Positions 27,143 through 35,215 are shown, numbered from the stretch's first letter. The stretch: 64,000 bases of DNA from Algoriphagus sp. (GCA_029945945.1 JAQSDM010000011.1:1-64000); one strand, 5' to 3'. Notes: a model not told the origin generated them from the sequence alone. Translations and numbers: made by a program.

Positions 27143-28243
27143 CTATTTTTTATTTGCTCTGAACTTGTAACTCACAATTACAGGATTCTTGTATTCTTTG
27201 TTCAAATCTTTGATGTCATTTTCCATGTATTCTTCCGGTGTGATGTAGACCAAAAGACGGTCTTCATCCAAATGAAATATTTTGTTCGGGAAAAAATCAT
27301 TTCCCTTCAGAAGGAATGTTTTTTTCAACTTCTTGTCAAAGAAAGACAGGTTCCTCTCTCCTTGATCTCCCGACCATAGGAAGAATAATTTCTGAGAATT
27401 TTCAAATACTCGCCCCCAATGAAAATAGGGCCATTCAGTCATTATTTTCTGTCTTGACTCCATAATATCACCATCGCGGATTTCATCAGACAATCCCTTT
27501 TCTCCAAAATTCAAATAATACTTGGGAGAGAAGCCCCGCTCATCCACACTGTAAATAGTATCATTCATGGACTTGGCAAACAATACACCTTCTTGCCCTT
27601 TTGAAAATTCTTGTTCCACGGCCATATAGTCAGAATTGCCAAAATCATAAACCCAATTTGAAGAGTCAGCTGTGGAATCCCGCCCGGAGATTAAACCCAA
27701 AAAATGTTTTCCCGGACCAAAAGTTCTTCCGTCCAAATGATAAGCAAAGGTTTGATTCCCTAAAGTCGCGAAACTAACCGCTTGAAAATCCCCCAATCGC
27801 TCTTCCTTTTCGAAAGTCCCCAATTCAGAATCAAAAAAGAGCATCTTCCTTTGATTGACATCCAATATGATCACTTCTTCATCCACCAAATCAAAATCAA
27901 AGGGAAGAACATATTTACCCAAACCACTGCCACTTTCATTGATGCTGTAGATCAGATTTCCATTCCAATCAAACTTCTTAAGTGATTTTACGATGGTCTT
28001 ATCCAGGACATAAATCCCGGTTTCATCCGACATGATTTTTTGAACTTCAGCGATAATACAGTCATCACAAAACTCAAGTTCTATAATTTCTTTCCCCTCA
28101 AACAATTCTTCCGGATCCAGTATTTCCTGGTCAAGACTTGGGATTTGCACCAATTCATTGGTTTCGAAAACAGGCTCCTTGGAGGTGCAAGAACTTATAA
28201 ATAGTACTGCCGATAGGAAATAGAAAAGTCTGGAGATATGCAT
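27143..28243 (-). CDS. 6-bladed beta-propeller lipoprotein
   Basis: A 366-aa lipoprotein with lipobox FISSC (Cys about 19). The body matches the Bacteroidota 6-bladed propeller pattern: KKFDWNGNLIYSINESGSGLGKY and then FDFDLVDEEVIILDVNQRKML, comparable to the FGEGPGKY-type motif of other members. A CDDC pair lies near residues 59-62. No peptide gene precedes it. Its upstream 70 bp carries the same sequence that follows the rlpA stop codon, and a 20-codon rlpA tail remnant (28311-28373) sits directly upstream, so it appears to have arrived in a copy of the rlpA flank. Ligand unknown. Confidence 0.8.
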   Translation of the reverse strand: MHISRLFYFLSAVLFISSCTSKEPVFETNELVQIPSLDQEILDPEELFEGKEIIELEFCDDCIIAEVQKIMSDETGIYVLDKTIVKSLKKFDWNGNLIYSINESGSGLGKYVLPFDFDLVDEEVIILDVNQRKMLFFDSELGTFEKEERLGDFQAVSFATLGNQTFAYHLDGRTFGPGKHFLGLISGRDSTADSSNWVYDFGNSDYMAVEQEFSKGQEGVLFAKSMNDTIYSVDERGFSPKYYLNFGEKGLSDEIRDGDIMESRQKIMTEWPYFHWGRVFENSQKLFFLWSGDQGERNLSFFDKKLKKTFLLKGNDFFPNKIFHLDEDRLLVYITPEEYMENDIKDLNKEYKNPVIVSYKFRANKK

Positions 28244-28267
28244 TTTATCTTAAAAGAATTGTTTTTT

Positions 28268-28310
28268 AGTTTATTTGATTTTCAATGTCTTGGAAAACGC
28301 TTAAATTAAG
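28268..28310 (-). repeat. Partial copy of the rlpA downstream sequence
   Basis: TCTTGGAAAACGCTTAAATT and adjacent bases here match the segment directly after the rlpA stop codon at 33230-33256, continuing the rlpA tail remnant at 28311-28373. It shows that the duplicated piece included rlpA downstream DNA. Confidence 0.75.
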
Positions 28311-28373
28311 TCAAAAGGCAAGTTTCAGCTTTCCACTTTCCAAGTTTGCCATGGGCCATTTAAGTGGGATTCT
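28311..28373 (-). pseudogene. rlpA 3'-end remnant, short copy
   Basis: Reads RIPLKWPMANLESGKLKLAF then TGA on the minus strand, matching the last 20 residues of RlpA (KIPMKWPLAILESGKLKPVF) at 14 positions. No start codon and no upstream DPBB domain. It lies 9 bp beyond the stop codon of the alpha/beta-hydrolase-like gene at 28383, marking a recombination joint. Confidence 0.8.
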
Positions 28374-28382
28374 TTTGTTTTT

Positions 28383-29534
28383 TTAATCCACCCGGATAGA
28401 ATTGTATTCCTTTTCAAGGAATAAGAGATTTAAAGCAGCAAGACCTCGATAAGCTTTAACCTTCATTTCAAAATCATTTTTCAAAAACCCCAAGAGAAAA
28501 TCTGAGAATTCTTTTTCTCTCCTGATTTTATCTAATGAGTGTCCGTCCCGAAACAAAATCAAAGTGCTCTCCGGGAAAAACTCCGCCAAGACATCCACGA
28601 CTTTTGGATTTACCAATAGATTAAAAGCTCCTCCCAAAATCATCACATCTCCTTTGAAACTTAAGCCTGCATCATAGTTGATCCCCATGATAGGGAATTT
28701 CTTTTGGGAATAACCGGCCCGGATCGGCTCGCTTTTTTCTCTCAAATAATTTGAGATTGGATCAAATGAATTCCCTTTTTGCTCCAATCCGATAATATGC
28801 TCAAAGGATCGGACCGCAAAAGACATGGGGAACTTATCAGAAATAGATATCGAATCTGAGCTCTTTAGCTTGAATTCCTTCAAAGAATTTGAAATCAGGC
28901 TATCTCTCTTTGTCGGGGATAAGTTGAAATAATCATGGGAGGAGTGGTAAGCAAAATCAAAGAATTCAGCATCACTCAAATACGTAGATTGATTTTTAAA
29001 ACTTTTTGAAAGATCCCAAAAACTTAGATTTGTCTGAACGTCCAGAAGGAGTGGATTGATACAAAGTAGCTTATTTACACTTTCTGAGTGGGTGGATAGA
29101 TAGTGAAGGAAAAGCTCACCAGAAGATGAGAATCCTATTAGCGTCACTTTTCCTTCCCCAAGAATTTGTTGGCGAATAAGTTCGATGTCCTTGGCTACTT
29201 GGTTTTGATTTAACCATGTGTAGATTTTATCCCATTGTCCTTCTGCATTTTCTGTGATGAACTTTTTTAAATCTTCCGAAAAATATCTCCCGGAAATCTT
29301 CACCCAATTGAATTCCGCTTTAATCGAATCACTTAATTCAAAATCCTGATATGCCTTCTCGATCGGATCTTCTATGGAGAAAATAGTTTCCCTGCTACTA
29401 TCAAATTGGTTTTCAAAATGATAGGTGATCGTAATTTTCCTGCTCTCAGGGTCAGCATGATCAAGCGGAACTTGAATCGTTTCTGCCATTGGATTGAAAA
29501 AAAGCGCAAAAATCAAATTAACCTGAGCGTTCAT
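28383..29534 (-). CDS. Alpha/beta-hydrolase-like protein co-encoded with a propeller lipoprotein
   Basis: A 383-aa protein with a nucleophile elbow GFSSSGE (about residue 145) and a late RDGHSLDK histidine, as in alpha/beta hydrolases related to prolyl or tripeptidyl aminopeptidases; the N-terminal VPLDHADPES recalls the S33 VPLDY motif. The usual acid-residue motif (GxxDxxxP) reads GGAFNLLVNP, so the catalytic Asp seems missing or moved. The N-terminus is mildly hydrophobic, not a clear signal. It begins 5 bp after the propeller gene at 29540, so the two are co-transcribed. Either a degenerate or a ligand-binding hydrolase; activity uncertain. Confidence 0.7.
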   Translation of the reverse strand: MNAQVNLIFALFFNPMAETIQVPLDHADPESRKITITYHFENQFDSSRETIFSIEDPIEKAYQDFELSDSIKAEFNWVKISGRYFSEDLKKFITENAEGQWDKIYTWLNQNQVAKDIELIRQQILGEGKVTLIGFSSSGELFLHYLSTHSESVNKLLCINPLLLDVQTNLSFWDLSKSFKNQSTYLSDAEFFDFAYHSSHDYFNLSPTKRDSLISNSLKEFKLKSSDSISISDKFPMSFAVRSFEHIIGLEQKGNSFDPISNYLREKSEPIRAGYSQKKFPIMGINYDAGLSFKGDVMILGGAFNLLVNPKVVDVLAEFFPESTLILFRDGHSLDKIRREKEFSDFLLGFLKNDFEMKVKAYRGLAALNLLFLEKEYNSIRVD

Positions 29535-29539
29535 CCTTA

Positions 29540-30658
29540 TTAATCGATCTGATCAAACTGAAAAACATGGAAAACCAGAAACTCTTCTGTTAGCTTTTCA
29601 TTTTTGGGATGTGCCAAATTGAGATACAATCCATTTTCGTTGACAAACCAATTATTGATTTGATAGGTATAATTGGGTAAGCTGAATTTTGAGATGAAAG
29701 ACATCTTACTGTCAAAAACACTGATTGACATTGCTTTTTCGGTAAATCCATGTTCCGCCAATGACTTATCCGGTGAGTCCCAGGTTCCTCTGTAAATTAA
29801 ATTGCGCCAGTTATCAGGGATCGGAGTTAAAAAATGCGGATTATCAATCGCATGTAAATCAAAGGCACTGGGATCTTCCTGCGAAAGTAATTCTGGAATG
29901 AATTTCATTTCGTGAGATTTGCTTTCAAGCGTATCATTTGACTTATCATTGAGCGAAAACAAGGTGGATTCATATTGGAAATTATAAATCATTTCATCTG
30001 CCATGAAATCCTGAAAACCCAAATAGGTAATAAAGCCAACTCTGCCTTCGATTTCCTTGTAATGCTTCGAATGGGTAATGGGAAGTGCTCGAACCGATAG
30101 TGTTTCAATATTTACAGAAGCCACTAAAGGGAGAGAAGATTTTTCTTCGGGGCTAGATCCGTGCTGAACTAGAAAGAAATAAATGAGCTTTTCACTTTCG
30201 CGGTAGTTGAGCTTGAAATAATAATTACAAATCGGCTCGCCCAGGTCTTTTCCTGTGAAAAGATCATACAGATTGATCGTATTAGTTTTCTTCCCACCTT
30301 CTTTCACAATATGGATCTTACCCCTTTCAAACATAAAAATCGAATCCGAATTATGCCAATAGATCGATTCAATCGTGCCGATTCCATTTGGTCCATCGTG
30401 ATTCAGGTTTTCTGATTTCAATACTTTGGAGTTATCCAAATCAAAATAATCCAATGAATGCCGGGCCCCATTGTAGCCAATCAACTTGTTGGTATTCCTC
30501 TCATTGTAACTACTATATACTTGATACGAGTTGAGTTGGTCGGAAGAGATGGGAATACTTACAGTTTCGATATCAGGAGTCATATTGAGGTCTGCGGATT
30601 TCGAATTGCAGGAAATAACGAAAAATAAGAGAATGCAGGATTTTAAAAGAATTTTCAA
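29540..30658 (-). CDS. DUF4221-like propeller lipoprotein with TTG start
   Basis: A 372-aa lipoprotein that starts at a TTG (30658): the resulting MKILLKSCILLFFVISC is a good lipoprotein signal and no in-frame ATG gives one. Motifs typical of DUF4221 include LNHDGPNGIGTIESIYWHNS (with GP-NG-G) near residue 85 and the C-terminal FDSKMSFISKFSLPNYTY. It is followed after 5 bp by the alpha/beta-hydrolase-like gene. Upstream lies the fossil MFP-head/rlpA-tail block (30811-31122). No peptide gene precedes it. Function unknown, probably surface or periplasmic binding. Confidence 0.75.
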   Translation of the reverse strand: MKILLKSCILLFFVISCNSKSADLNMTPDIETVSIPISSDQLNSYQVYSSYNERNTNKLIGYNGARHSLDYFDLDNSKVLKSENLNHDGPNGIGTIESIYWHNSDSIFMFERGKIHIVKEGGKKTNTINLYDLFTGKDLGEPICNYYFKLNYRESEKLIYFFLVQHGSSPEEKSSLPLVASVNIETLSVRALPITHSKHYKEIEGRVGFITYLGFQDFMADEMIYNFQYESTLFSLNDKSNDTLESKSHEMKFIPELLSQEDPSAFDLHAIDNPHFLTPIPDNWRNLIYRGTWDSPDKSLAEHGFTEKAMSISVFDSKMSFISKFSLPNYTYQINNWFVNENGLYLNLAHPKNEKLTEEFLVFHVFQFDQID

Positions 30659-30810
30659 TGTAGTATGGGTTATAGCTTTAGACCAATCTAAACCTTTCTG
30701 GAGCGGTTTTTCAGAGACGATTTACTCTCCTTTTTTTAATTTCTACCAGTCAAAATCAAATAGAATCCTTCCAATTGTCAATTCTAGATTTTTCTAAGAC
30801 TGGCAATCAA

Positions 30811-30914
30811 ATGCAAAAAGAAGCGGAAATTTTCATTGAAAAAGACTTTCGAACAATTCAACTAAGATATAATCTATCCTAAGATATTCTAACTCGATTA
30901 ACATCTTTTCAATA
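30811..30914 (-). pseudogene. Fossil 5' end and promoter region of an efflux MFP gene
   Basis: On the minus strand this block reads as a diverged copy of the start of the efflux adaptor gene: ATGAAAATTT then TTTTGC spacing as in 25001-25026, but stopping at codon 10. Without gaps, the 77 bases upstream of the ATG match 25027-25103 at about 54 positions by hand count, including the identical TCAACTAAGATATAAT (30858-30873 and 25048-25063). It lies directly before the rlpA tail remnant at 30937, so together they preserve an old rlpA-to-efflux-operon junction. Confidence 0.7.
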
Positions 30915-30936
30915 AATGAGGAAAGGGATATTTAAA

Positions 30937-31122
30937 TCAAAAAATAGGTTTCAGCTTTTCCAAGTCCAAGCTTGCCAAAGGCAATTTCATGGAAGTCCTT
31001 TCAAACCTTACCGGCCGATAAACCGGTCTTAGCCGGAGACCCGGATCCTCCCTCTCTTTAAATAATTCAATCAGCCGATCCATTTCTTCCGGACTTGTGA
31101 CTTCAATGTCCACTTCCACCAA
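30937..31122 (-). pseudogene. rlpA 3'-end remnant, long copy
   Basis: Encodes 61 residues ending in LKPIF that match the C-terminus of RlpA at 47 of 60 positions; the first 35 residues (from VEVDIEVTSPEEM) differ at one position only, the last 25 diverge more. It can start only at a TTG and lacks the double-psi beta-barrel core and signal peptide, so it is not a functional gene. Similarity fades just upstream, near 31130. Orientation is the same as intact rlpA. Confidence 0.85.
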
Positions 31123-31207
31123 AGAAATTGGGGATATGAATACAGATAATATGATTTATTCAACGGTAATTGAGATGAGGAAAAAACGCGAAAGATGAGA
31201 GTGCCAA

Positions 31208-31627
31208 TCAATTAGTTAATTCTTCGAGGTCGACAAAGTAAATTTCATTATCAATCTTCTCTAACATAAAATTCCATTGGGACAATTCCGTGTGAGCTTT
31301 GTAGATTTTTGTATTATTTAAAAAATGAGATACTCTTGCTATTGTCTCATTATTGCTTGTGATAACATAAATTTTACTTGAGCTTGACAAGTTAAATCCT
31401 TCAACCTTTGCTAAATCCTCATCTAAACAGGCAGAACAATTATTAGACACAAAATAATAATATCCGGACTCTAAATCCACAAATGATATATTCCTCCCTT
31501 CTAATTCAAGATTCAACTCTAAAATTTGAGATATATCGAGATCACTTAACTCATCAATAGTATCAGTTCTGCATGCTACTAATATCAAGATCAAAAAAAA
31601 CGAGAACAGGATTACCATCTTTTTCAT
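31208..31627 (-). CDS. Lipoprotein with thioredoxin-like CSAC motif
   Basis: A 139-aa lipoprotein from the ATG at 31627; signal MKKMVILFSFFLILILVAC with lipobox LVAC. A beta strand YYYFVSNN leads into CSAC and a helix, then SKIYVITSNNETIARVSHFL and NEIYFVDLEE, which fits a thioredoxin-like fold of a periplasmic redox or tethering protein. It overlaps the end of the propeller gene by 65 bp in another frame, the same arrangement as the shorter protein at 25179. With secreted peptide C and propeller C it forms a three-gene unit. Disulfide handling of the cysteine peptide is a hypothesis. Confidence 0.7.
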   Translation of the reverse strand: MKKMVILFSFFLILILVACRTDTIDELSDLDISQILELNLELEGRNISFVDLESGYYYFVSNNCSACLDEDLAKVEGFNLSSSSKIYVITSNNETIARVSHFLNNTKIYKAHTELSQWNFMLEKIDNEIYFVDLEELTN

Positions 31628-32771
31628 ATAAATCAATTACATTATGGATTTTTTCATTTTTTAAATTCACCTTATTAATTTTACCCTCCAAATCCAATTC
31701 CTTTAATTTTGAAAGAACATTTTCAGATACAATCATCACAAACTTCTGCCCTGAAACGCCTATTATATCTCCTACTAAAGAAAATTCTATTTCACTTTTA
31801 AGATTTCTAAAGGCAAAATGTTTGTTTGAATCAAAAGAAATAAAGCAATTAATAATATTACTACCCTGTTGAGCTTGTAGAAACAATAATTTATCTGTTG
31901 CTATAATTTTCTTAAACCCAGTGAACAAATTTTCTTTCATAGCGACATCTAAAGCAGCTTGTGAATCGTTCTTAAACCTTTTCATATATTCCAAAGGAAT
32001 TGATTGATCATTCAAAAGAACCTCAAATGCCGCTAAAAATAAAGTGTCTTGGAATTTATAAATCAAGTTTGAAAAATTCTGAAACAAGAAAACACCTTCC
32101 TTATTTTCAGAAATATAATTGTCTACTCGAAGTGAATTATTCCTTCGGTCAGTATCTAAGAAAAGAAACTCCTCTTTTCTATCCGCAAATAGGCTATCCC
32201 AAAGAACAACATTAAATTTATTCTCATCGTCGTATGCATCCTTCAGATGTGATACCCAACCTTCGTCAGAAATTCTAAACTCTTCAAGGTAATTACCATT
32301 AGTACTGATGATTTTTAACAGATCACCATCCAGATTATACTCGTAAATATATCTTGAAGGATTTGTTAAAAGATATAGTGATTCTTTGAAGATGAAAAAA
32401 TCAGAAATACCTGTATACTTCCCAGGACCCTCTCCAAAGTCAGCAATTTTGTCCAAAAAATTTCCGGACATATCAAATATAAAAATTGATTTTTGAGCTT
32501 TACTTAAAATGAAAATTAGCTGATTATTCACCTCGATCTTATCAATTTCAGATATCAAATAATCTGAAGCGGTAGATAGAACAATATATTCAATGTTTTT
32601 TCCAATATTTTTAAAATCTACTTCATTTTCAGGATTTAGAGAGATCACTTTAAATTCTGTATCCTTCAAAATAATTTCATTATTATCCGATTCCTTACAT
32701 GAAAAAATACCCATCGAAAATCCAAAGAGCAAGATACTTGCTCTTTGGAAATAGTAAATTAAATCATTCAT
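31563..32771 (-). CDS. 6-bladed beta-propeller lipoprotein (locus C)
   Basis: A 402-aa lipoprotein; hydrophobic N-terminus with lipobox FSC (SMGIFSC, Cys about 25). Propeller motifs FDMSGNFLDKIADFGEGPGKY and YEYNLDGDLLKIIS are typical of the PF17170-like family. The start ATG overlaps the stop of the peptide C gene by one base (TAATG), implying translational coupling, and its 3' end overlaps the CSAC lipoprotein. The coding sequence is strongly AT-rich beside rlpA and sbcD. Probably exposed on the periplasmic or outer surface; no enzyme motif. Confidence 0.8.
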   Translation of the reverse strand: MNDLIYYFQRASILLFGFSMGIFSCKESDNNEIILKDTEFKVISLNPENEVDFKNIGKNIEYIVLSTASDYLISEIDKIEVNNQLIFILSKAQKSIFIFDMSGNFLDKIADFGEGPGKYTGISDFFIFKESLYLLTNPSRYIYEYNLDGDLLKIISTNGNYLEEFRISDEGWVSHLKDAYDDENKFNVVLWDSLFADRKEEFLFLDTDRRNNSLRVDNYISENKEGVFLFQNFSNLIYKFQDTLFLAAFEVLLNDQSIPLEYMKRFKNDSQAALDVAMKENLFTGFKKIIATDKLLFLQAQQGSNIINCFISFDSNKHFAFRNLKSEIEFSLVGDIIGVSGQKFVMIVSENVLSKLKELDLEGKINKVNLKNEKIHNVIDLYEKDGNPVLVFFDLDISSMQN

Positions 32772-33031
32772 TAATTAATAGTGACTATTCTTTGTGCATT
32801 CTGGTCACAAGTGGACAAAGCAAAATCACATTCATATGAAATAGCCGCTAAAGTTGCTGAGGCTGACATGCTACCTAATCCTATAGAGCCAGCTCCTATT
32901 GAAATTTCAGGATCATACCCTGCTGAATAATTGTACACGTAATGAGCTTCCATTGAAGCAAACCATTCGGCTGATGCAATAGGCACAATGCCTAAAATAC
33001 CAAAAACTAATAAAATAGAAATTTTTTTCAT
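32771..33031 (-). CDS. Small secreted peptide precursor with two cysteines (peptide C)
   Basis: An 86-aa precursor: signal peptide MKKISILLVFGILGIVPIASA, then about 65 residues rich in Ser, Ala, Gly and Tyr with two cysteines (YEC and STC, six residues apart). It has no recognisable family; placement and size resemble the NVEALA-type peptides found with propeller lipoproteins. The stop codon shares a base with the propeller start (TAATG), the tightest coupling of the three peptide-propeller pairs. Its leader is a copy of the leader of peptide B and holds a C8 tract. Confidence 0.75.
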   Translation of the reverse strand: MKKISILLVFGILGIVPIASAEWFASMEAHYVYNYSAGYDPEISIGAGSIGLGSMSASATLAAISYECDFALSTCDQNAQRIVTIN

Positions 33032-33088
33032 TTTTAAAAAAAACTAATTGAACAAACTTTCAAAACCAACCTTTGGCTCTGTTGAAAA

Positions 33089-33246
33089 TCCAGACTTCGG
33101 CGCCGACCTTGATCTTACGTTGTCAATATACCCCCCCCTACTATTAATGCAAGAGAAGAGAGATTTATTTTAACTATTTTTTTTGAAAAAAATATTTTTA
33201 TTAGTTTTATTGATTTTCAATTGATTTTCAAAGACTTGGAAAACGC
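33089..33246 (-). repeat. Leader repeat, copy 2 (upstream of peptide C), containing C8 tract
   Basis: Second copy of the leader seen at 26791-26951. It lies between the rlpA stop codon and the peptide C gene. Eight consecutive C at 33131-33138 (G on the coding strand) against nine in the other copy. The tract lies about 100 bp upstream of the peptide ATG. Confidence 0.85.
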
Positions 33247-33256
33247 TTAAATTAAG

Positions 33257-33778
33257 TCAAAAAACAGGTTTCAGCTTTCCACTTTCCAAGATTGCCAAGG
33301 GCCATTTCATTGGGATCTTTTCAAATTTTACCGCCAGATAAACCGGTCGAAGCCGGAGACCCGGATCCTCCCTCTCTTTGAAATATTCAATCAGCCTGTC
33401 CATTTCTTCCGGACTTGTGACTTCAATATCCACCTCCACCAAGCCAAGCGGGATCATTTCCAATTGCTCCGCTGCTCTAGTAGAGACATCGATGGTTCGC
33501 TGGGAATAAGAAGGTAGCCGGTCATTGATTCTCACCAAAACAAAATTTCCATTATCGTGTCGGGTCACTTTGACGATCGTGCCAAAAGGAAGGGTTTTGT
33601 GCGCAGCAGTCAAGCTGTCAACATGGAATAATTCACCACTGGAAGTTCTCCTTCCATGAAATTTCTTCCCGTAATAACTGGCCGTCCCCTTTTGAATAAA
33701 CAGTGAATCTCCGTCCGTTTTGGCCAATCCAAAGCCCGACAAAGACATCAAAAAAACGAACAGCAAGAATCTCCGCAT
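33257..33778 (-). CDS. rlpA: RlpA-like septal ring lytic transglycosylase
   Basis: A 173-aa secreted protein: signal peptide to about GLAK, then a double-psi beta-barrel RlpA domain with GTASYYGKKFHGRRTSSGE, the LPFGTIVKVT strand, RINDRLPS (the family catalytic Asp region) and RTIDVSTRAAEQLEM. RlpA cleaves naked glycan strands of peptidoglycan or binds septal wall. There is no SPOR domain; instead a 60-residue tail follows (VEVDIEV... to KPVF). That tail is duplicated as remnants at 30937-31122 and 28311-28373. The gene forms the right border of the propeller island. Confidence 0.88.
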   Translation of the reverse strand: MRRFLLFVFLMSLSGFGLAKTDGDSLFIQKGTASYYGKKFHGRRTSSGELFHVDSLTAAHKTLPFGTIVKVTRHDNGNFVLVRINDRLPSYSQRTIDVSTRAAEQLEMIPLGLVEVDIEVTSPEEMDRLIEYFKEREDPGLRLRPVYLAVKFEKIPMKWPLAILESGKLKPVF

Positions 33779-33985
33779 GGGTTAAAACTAGGACTTCTCC
33801 GTTGCTTTCCAATAAAAATGCCAATTCTTGTCAATTAAGGGAATGAATTTGCTTAGGCTACAGGGCTACCCTATCTTAGTTCATCATCACTGAGATTTCT
33901 TTTTCGGATCTAAATCCCTGAAATGGGTGGAGAGATCATTAAAGGAGGCAAGAACCTTCATTTGTGGATTGTTGACGAATAAATC

Positions 33986-35215
33986 ATGATAAAAATCCTT
34001 CACACCGCCGATTGGCACTTGGGAAAACGACTGCAGGAATTCTCCCGACTGGAAGAGCAAAAGTTCGTTTTGGAAGAAATACAGCAGATTGCCGACGAAG
34101 AAAATGTGGACATGATCTTGCTCGCCGGGGATATTTTTGACACGTTCAATCCCACCCATGAGGCAGTAGAATTACTGTATAAAACCCTCAGGAAACTTTC
34201 CAAAAACGGGACCCGACCGATTATTGCCATTTCCGGCAATCACGACAGCACTCAGTTTGTAGAGGCGCCGGACCCGCTTGCCCGTGAGATGGGGATCTTT
34301 TTTTATGGAAAATATGAATCCATCATTCCCCTCGGAAAGCTGGATAGCGGTATTGAGGTAACCCGATCTGATTCAGGTTTTGTCGAGTTAAAACTCCCTC
34401 AATTCACCTTTCCGATTCGGATCATTTTGGCTCCCTACGCCAATGAAGTTTCGCTAAAAACTTACCTGGGAGAAGGCGACCGTGAAGCTGAATTCAGACA
34501 GATTTTGACTGAAAAATGGAAAAGTCTGGCAGAAAATTACTGCGATAATCAAGGCGTAAATCTTTTAGCAGGTCATTTCTTTTTCATGAAAGAAGGAGAA
34601 AAACCGGAAGCCGAACCTGAGAGTGAGCGCCCGATTTTGCATGTGGGAGGCACTCAGGCCTTATTCACTCATAACCTGCCACCTCAAATCCAATACGCGG
34701 CTTTAGGTCATTTGCATCGCTATCATTCGGTCGGGCATGAAACGATTCCGGTTGTGTATGCAAGTTCGCCGCTTGCCTATTCTTTCAGCGAAGCGGATCA
34801 GCAAAAGCAAGTTGTCTTGATTGAAGCCACGCCCGGATTACCGGTGGTTTTCAAGCCAATCGGACTCAAACAGGGAAGGATCCTCTATCGGGTGAAATTT
34901 GACAACCTTCCAGACACACTGAAATGGCTGGATGAAAACCCGTATTCTTTTGTGGAATTGACTTACGAAACAGAAAATTCCATCGATGCCTCCACCCGAA
35001 AAGCAATCATGAAAGCTCATGACGGAATCGTCAACCTGATTCCCCAAATCAAAAATCCGCTCGGACTTCAAAACTATAGCCTGAAAGTCGAGGATCTCGG
35101 CAAAGACATGGTCAGCCTGTTTCAGCTTTTCTATAAAAGTGAAAAAGGCCAGGAACCTAACGAAGAACTGCTGGGAATTTTCAAAGAAGTCATCAGCCAA
35201 AACGATCCCGCATGA
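33986..35215 (+). CDS. sbcD: Exonuclease subunit SbcD
   Basis: A 409-aa Mre11-type nuclease of the SbcCD complex, which opens hairpins and trims double-strand breaks. Phosphoesterase motifs are in order: LHTADWHLGKRL, LLAGDIFDTFNP, ISGNHDS, then LLAGHFF and LGHLHRYH. It overlaps sbcC by 4 bp (ATGA), so both are made together. Start ATG at 33986. The 207 bp upstream separate it from divergent rlpA and hold the promoters, which I could not place with confidence. Confidence 0.96.
   Translation: MIKILHTADWHLGKRLQEFSRLEEQKFVLEEIQQIADEENVDMILLAGDIFDTFNPTHEAVELLYKTLRKLSKNGTRPIIAISGNHDSTQFVEAPDPLAREMGIFFYGKYESIIPLGKLDSGIEVTRSDSGFVELKLPQFTFPIRIILAPYANEVSLKTYLGEGDREAEFRQILTEKWKSLAENYCDNQGVNLLAGHFFFMKEGEKPEAEPESERPILHVGGTQALFTHNLPPQIQYAALGHLHRYHSVGHETIPVVYASSPLAYSFSEADQQKQVVLIEATPGLPVVFKPIGLKQGRILYRVKFDNLPDTLKWLDENPYSFVELTYETENSIDASTRKAIMKAHDGIVNLIPQIKNPLGLQNYSLKVEDLGKDMVSLFQLFYKSEKGQEPNEELLGIFKEVISQNDPA

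Noticed and set aside
30937..31122. 61-codon frame as an independent small gene
   Set aside because: It is a tail copy of rlpA with only a TTG start and without signal or catalytic core.
26834..33138. Repeated poly-C leaders considered as insertion-sequence ends or CRISPR-like repeats
   Set aside because: Only two copies, no terminal inverted repeats, no transposase and no spacer periodicity.
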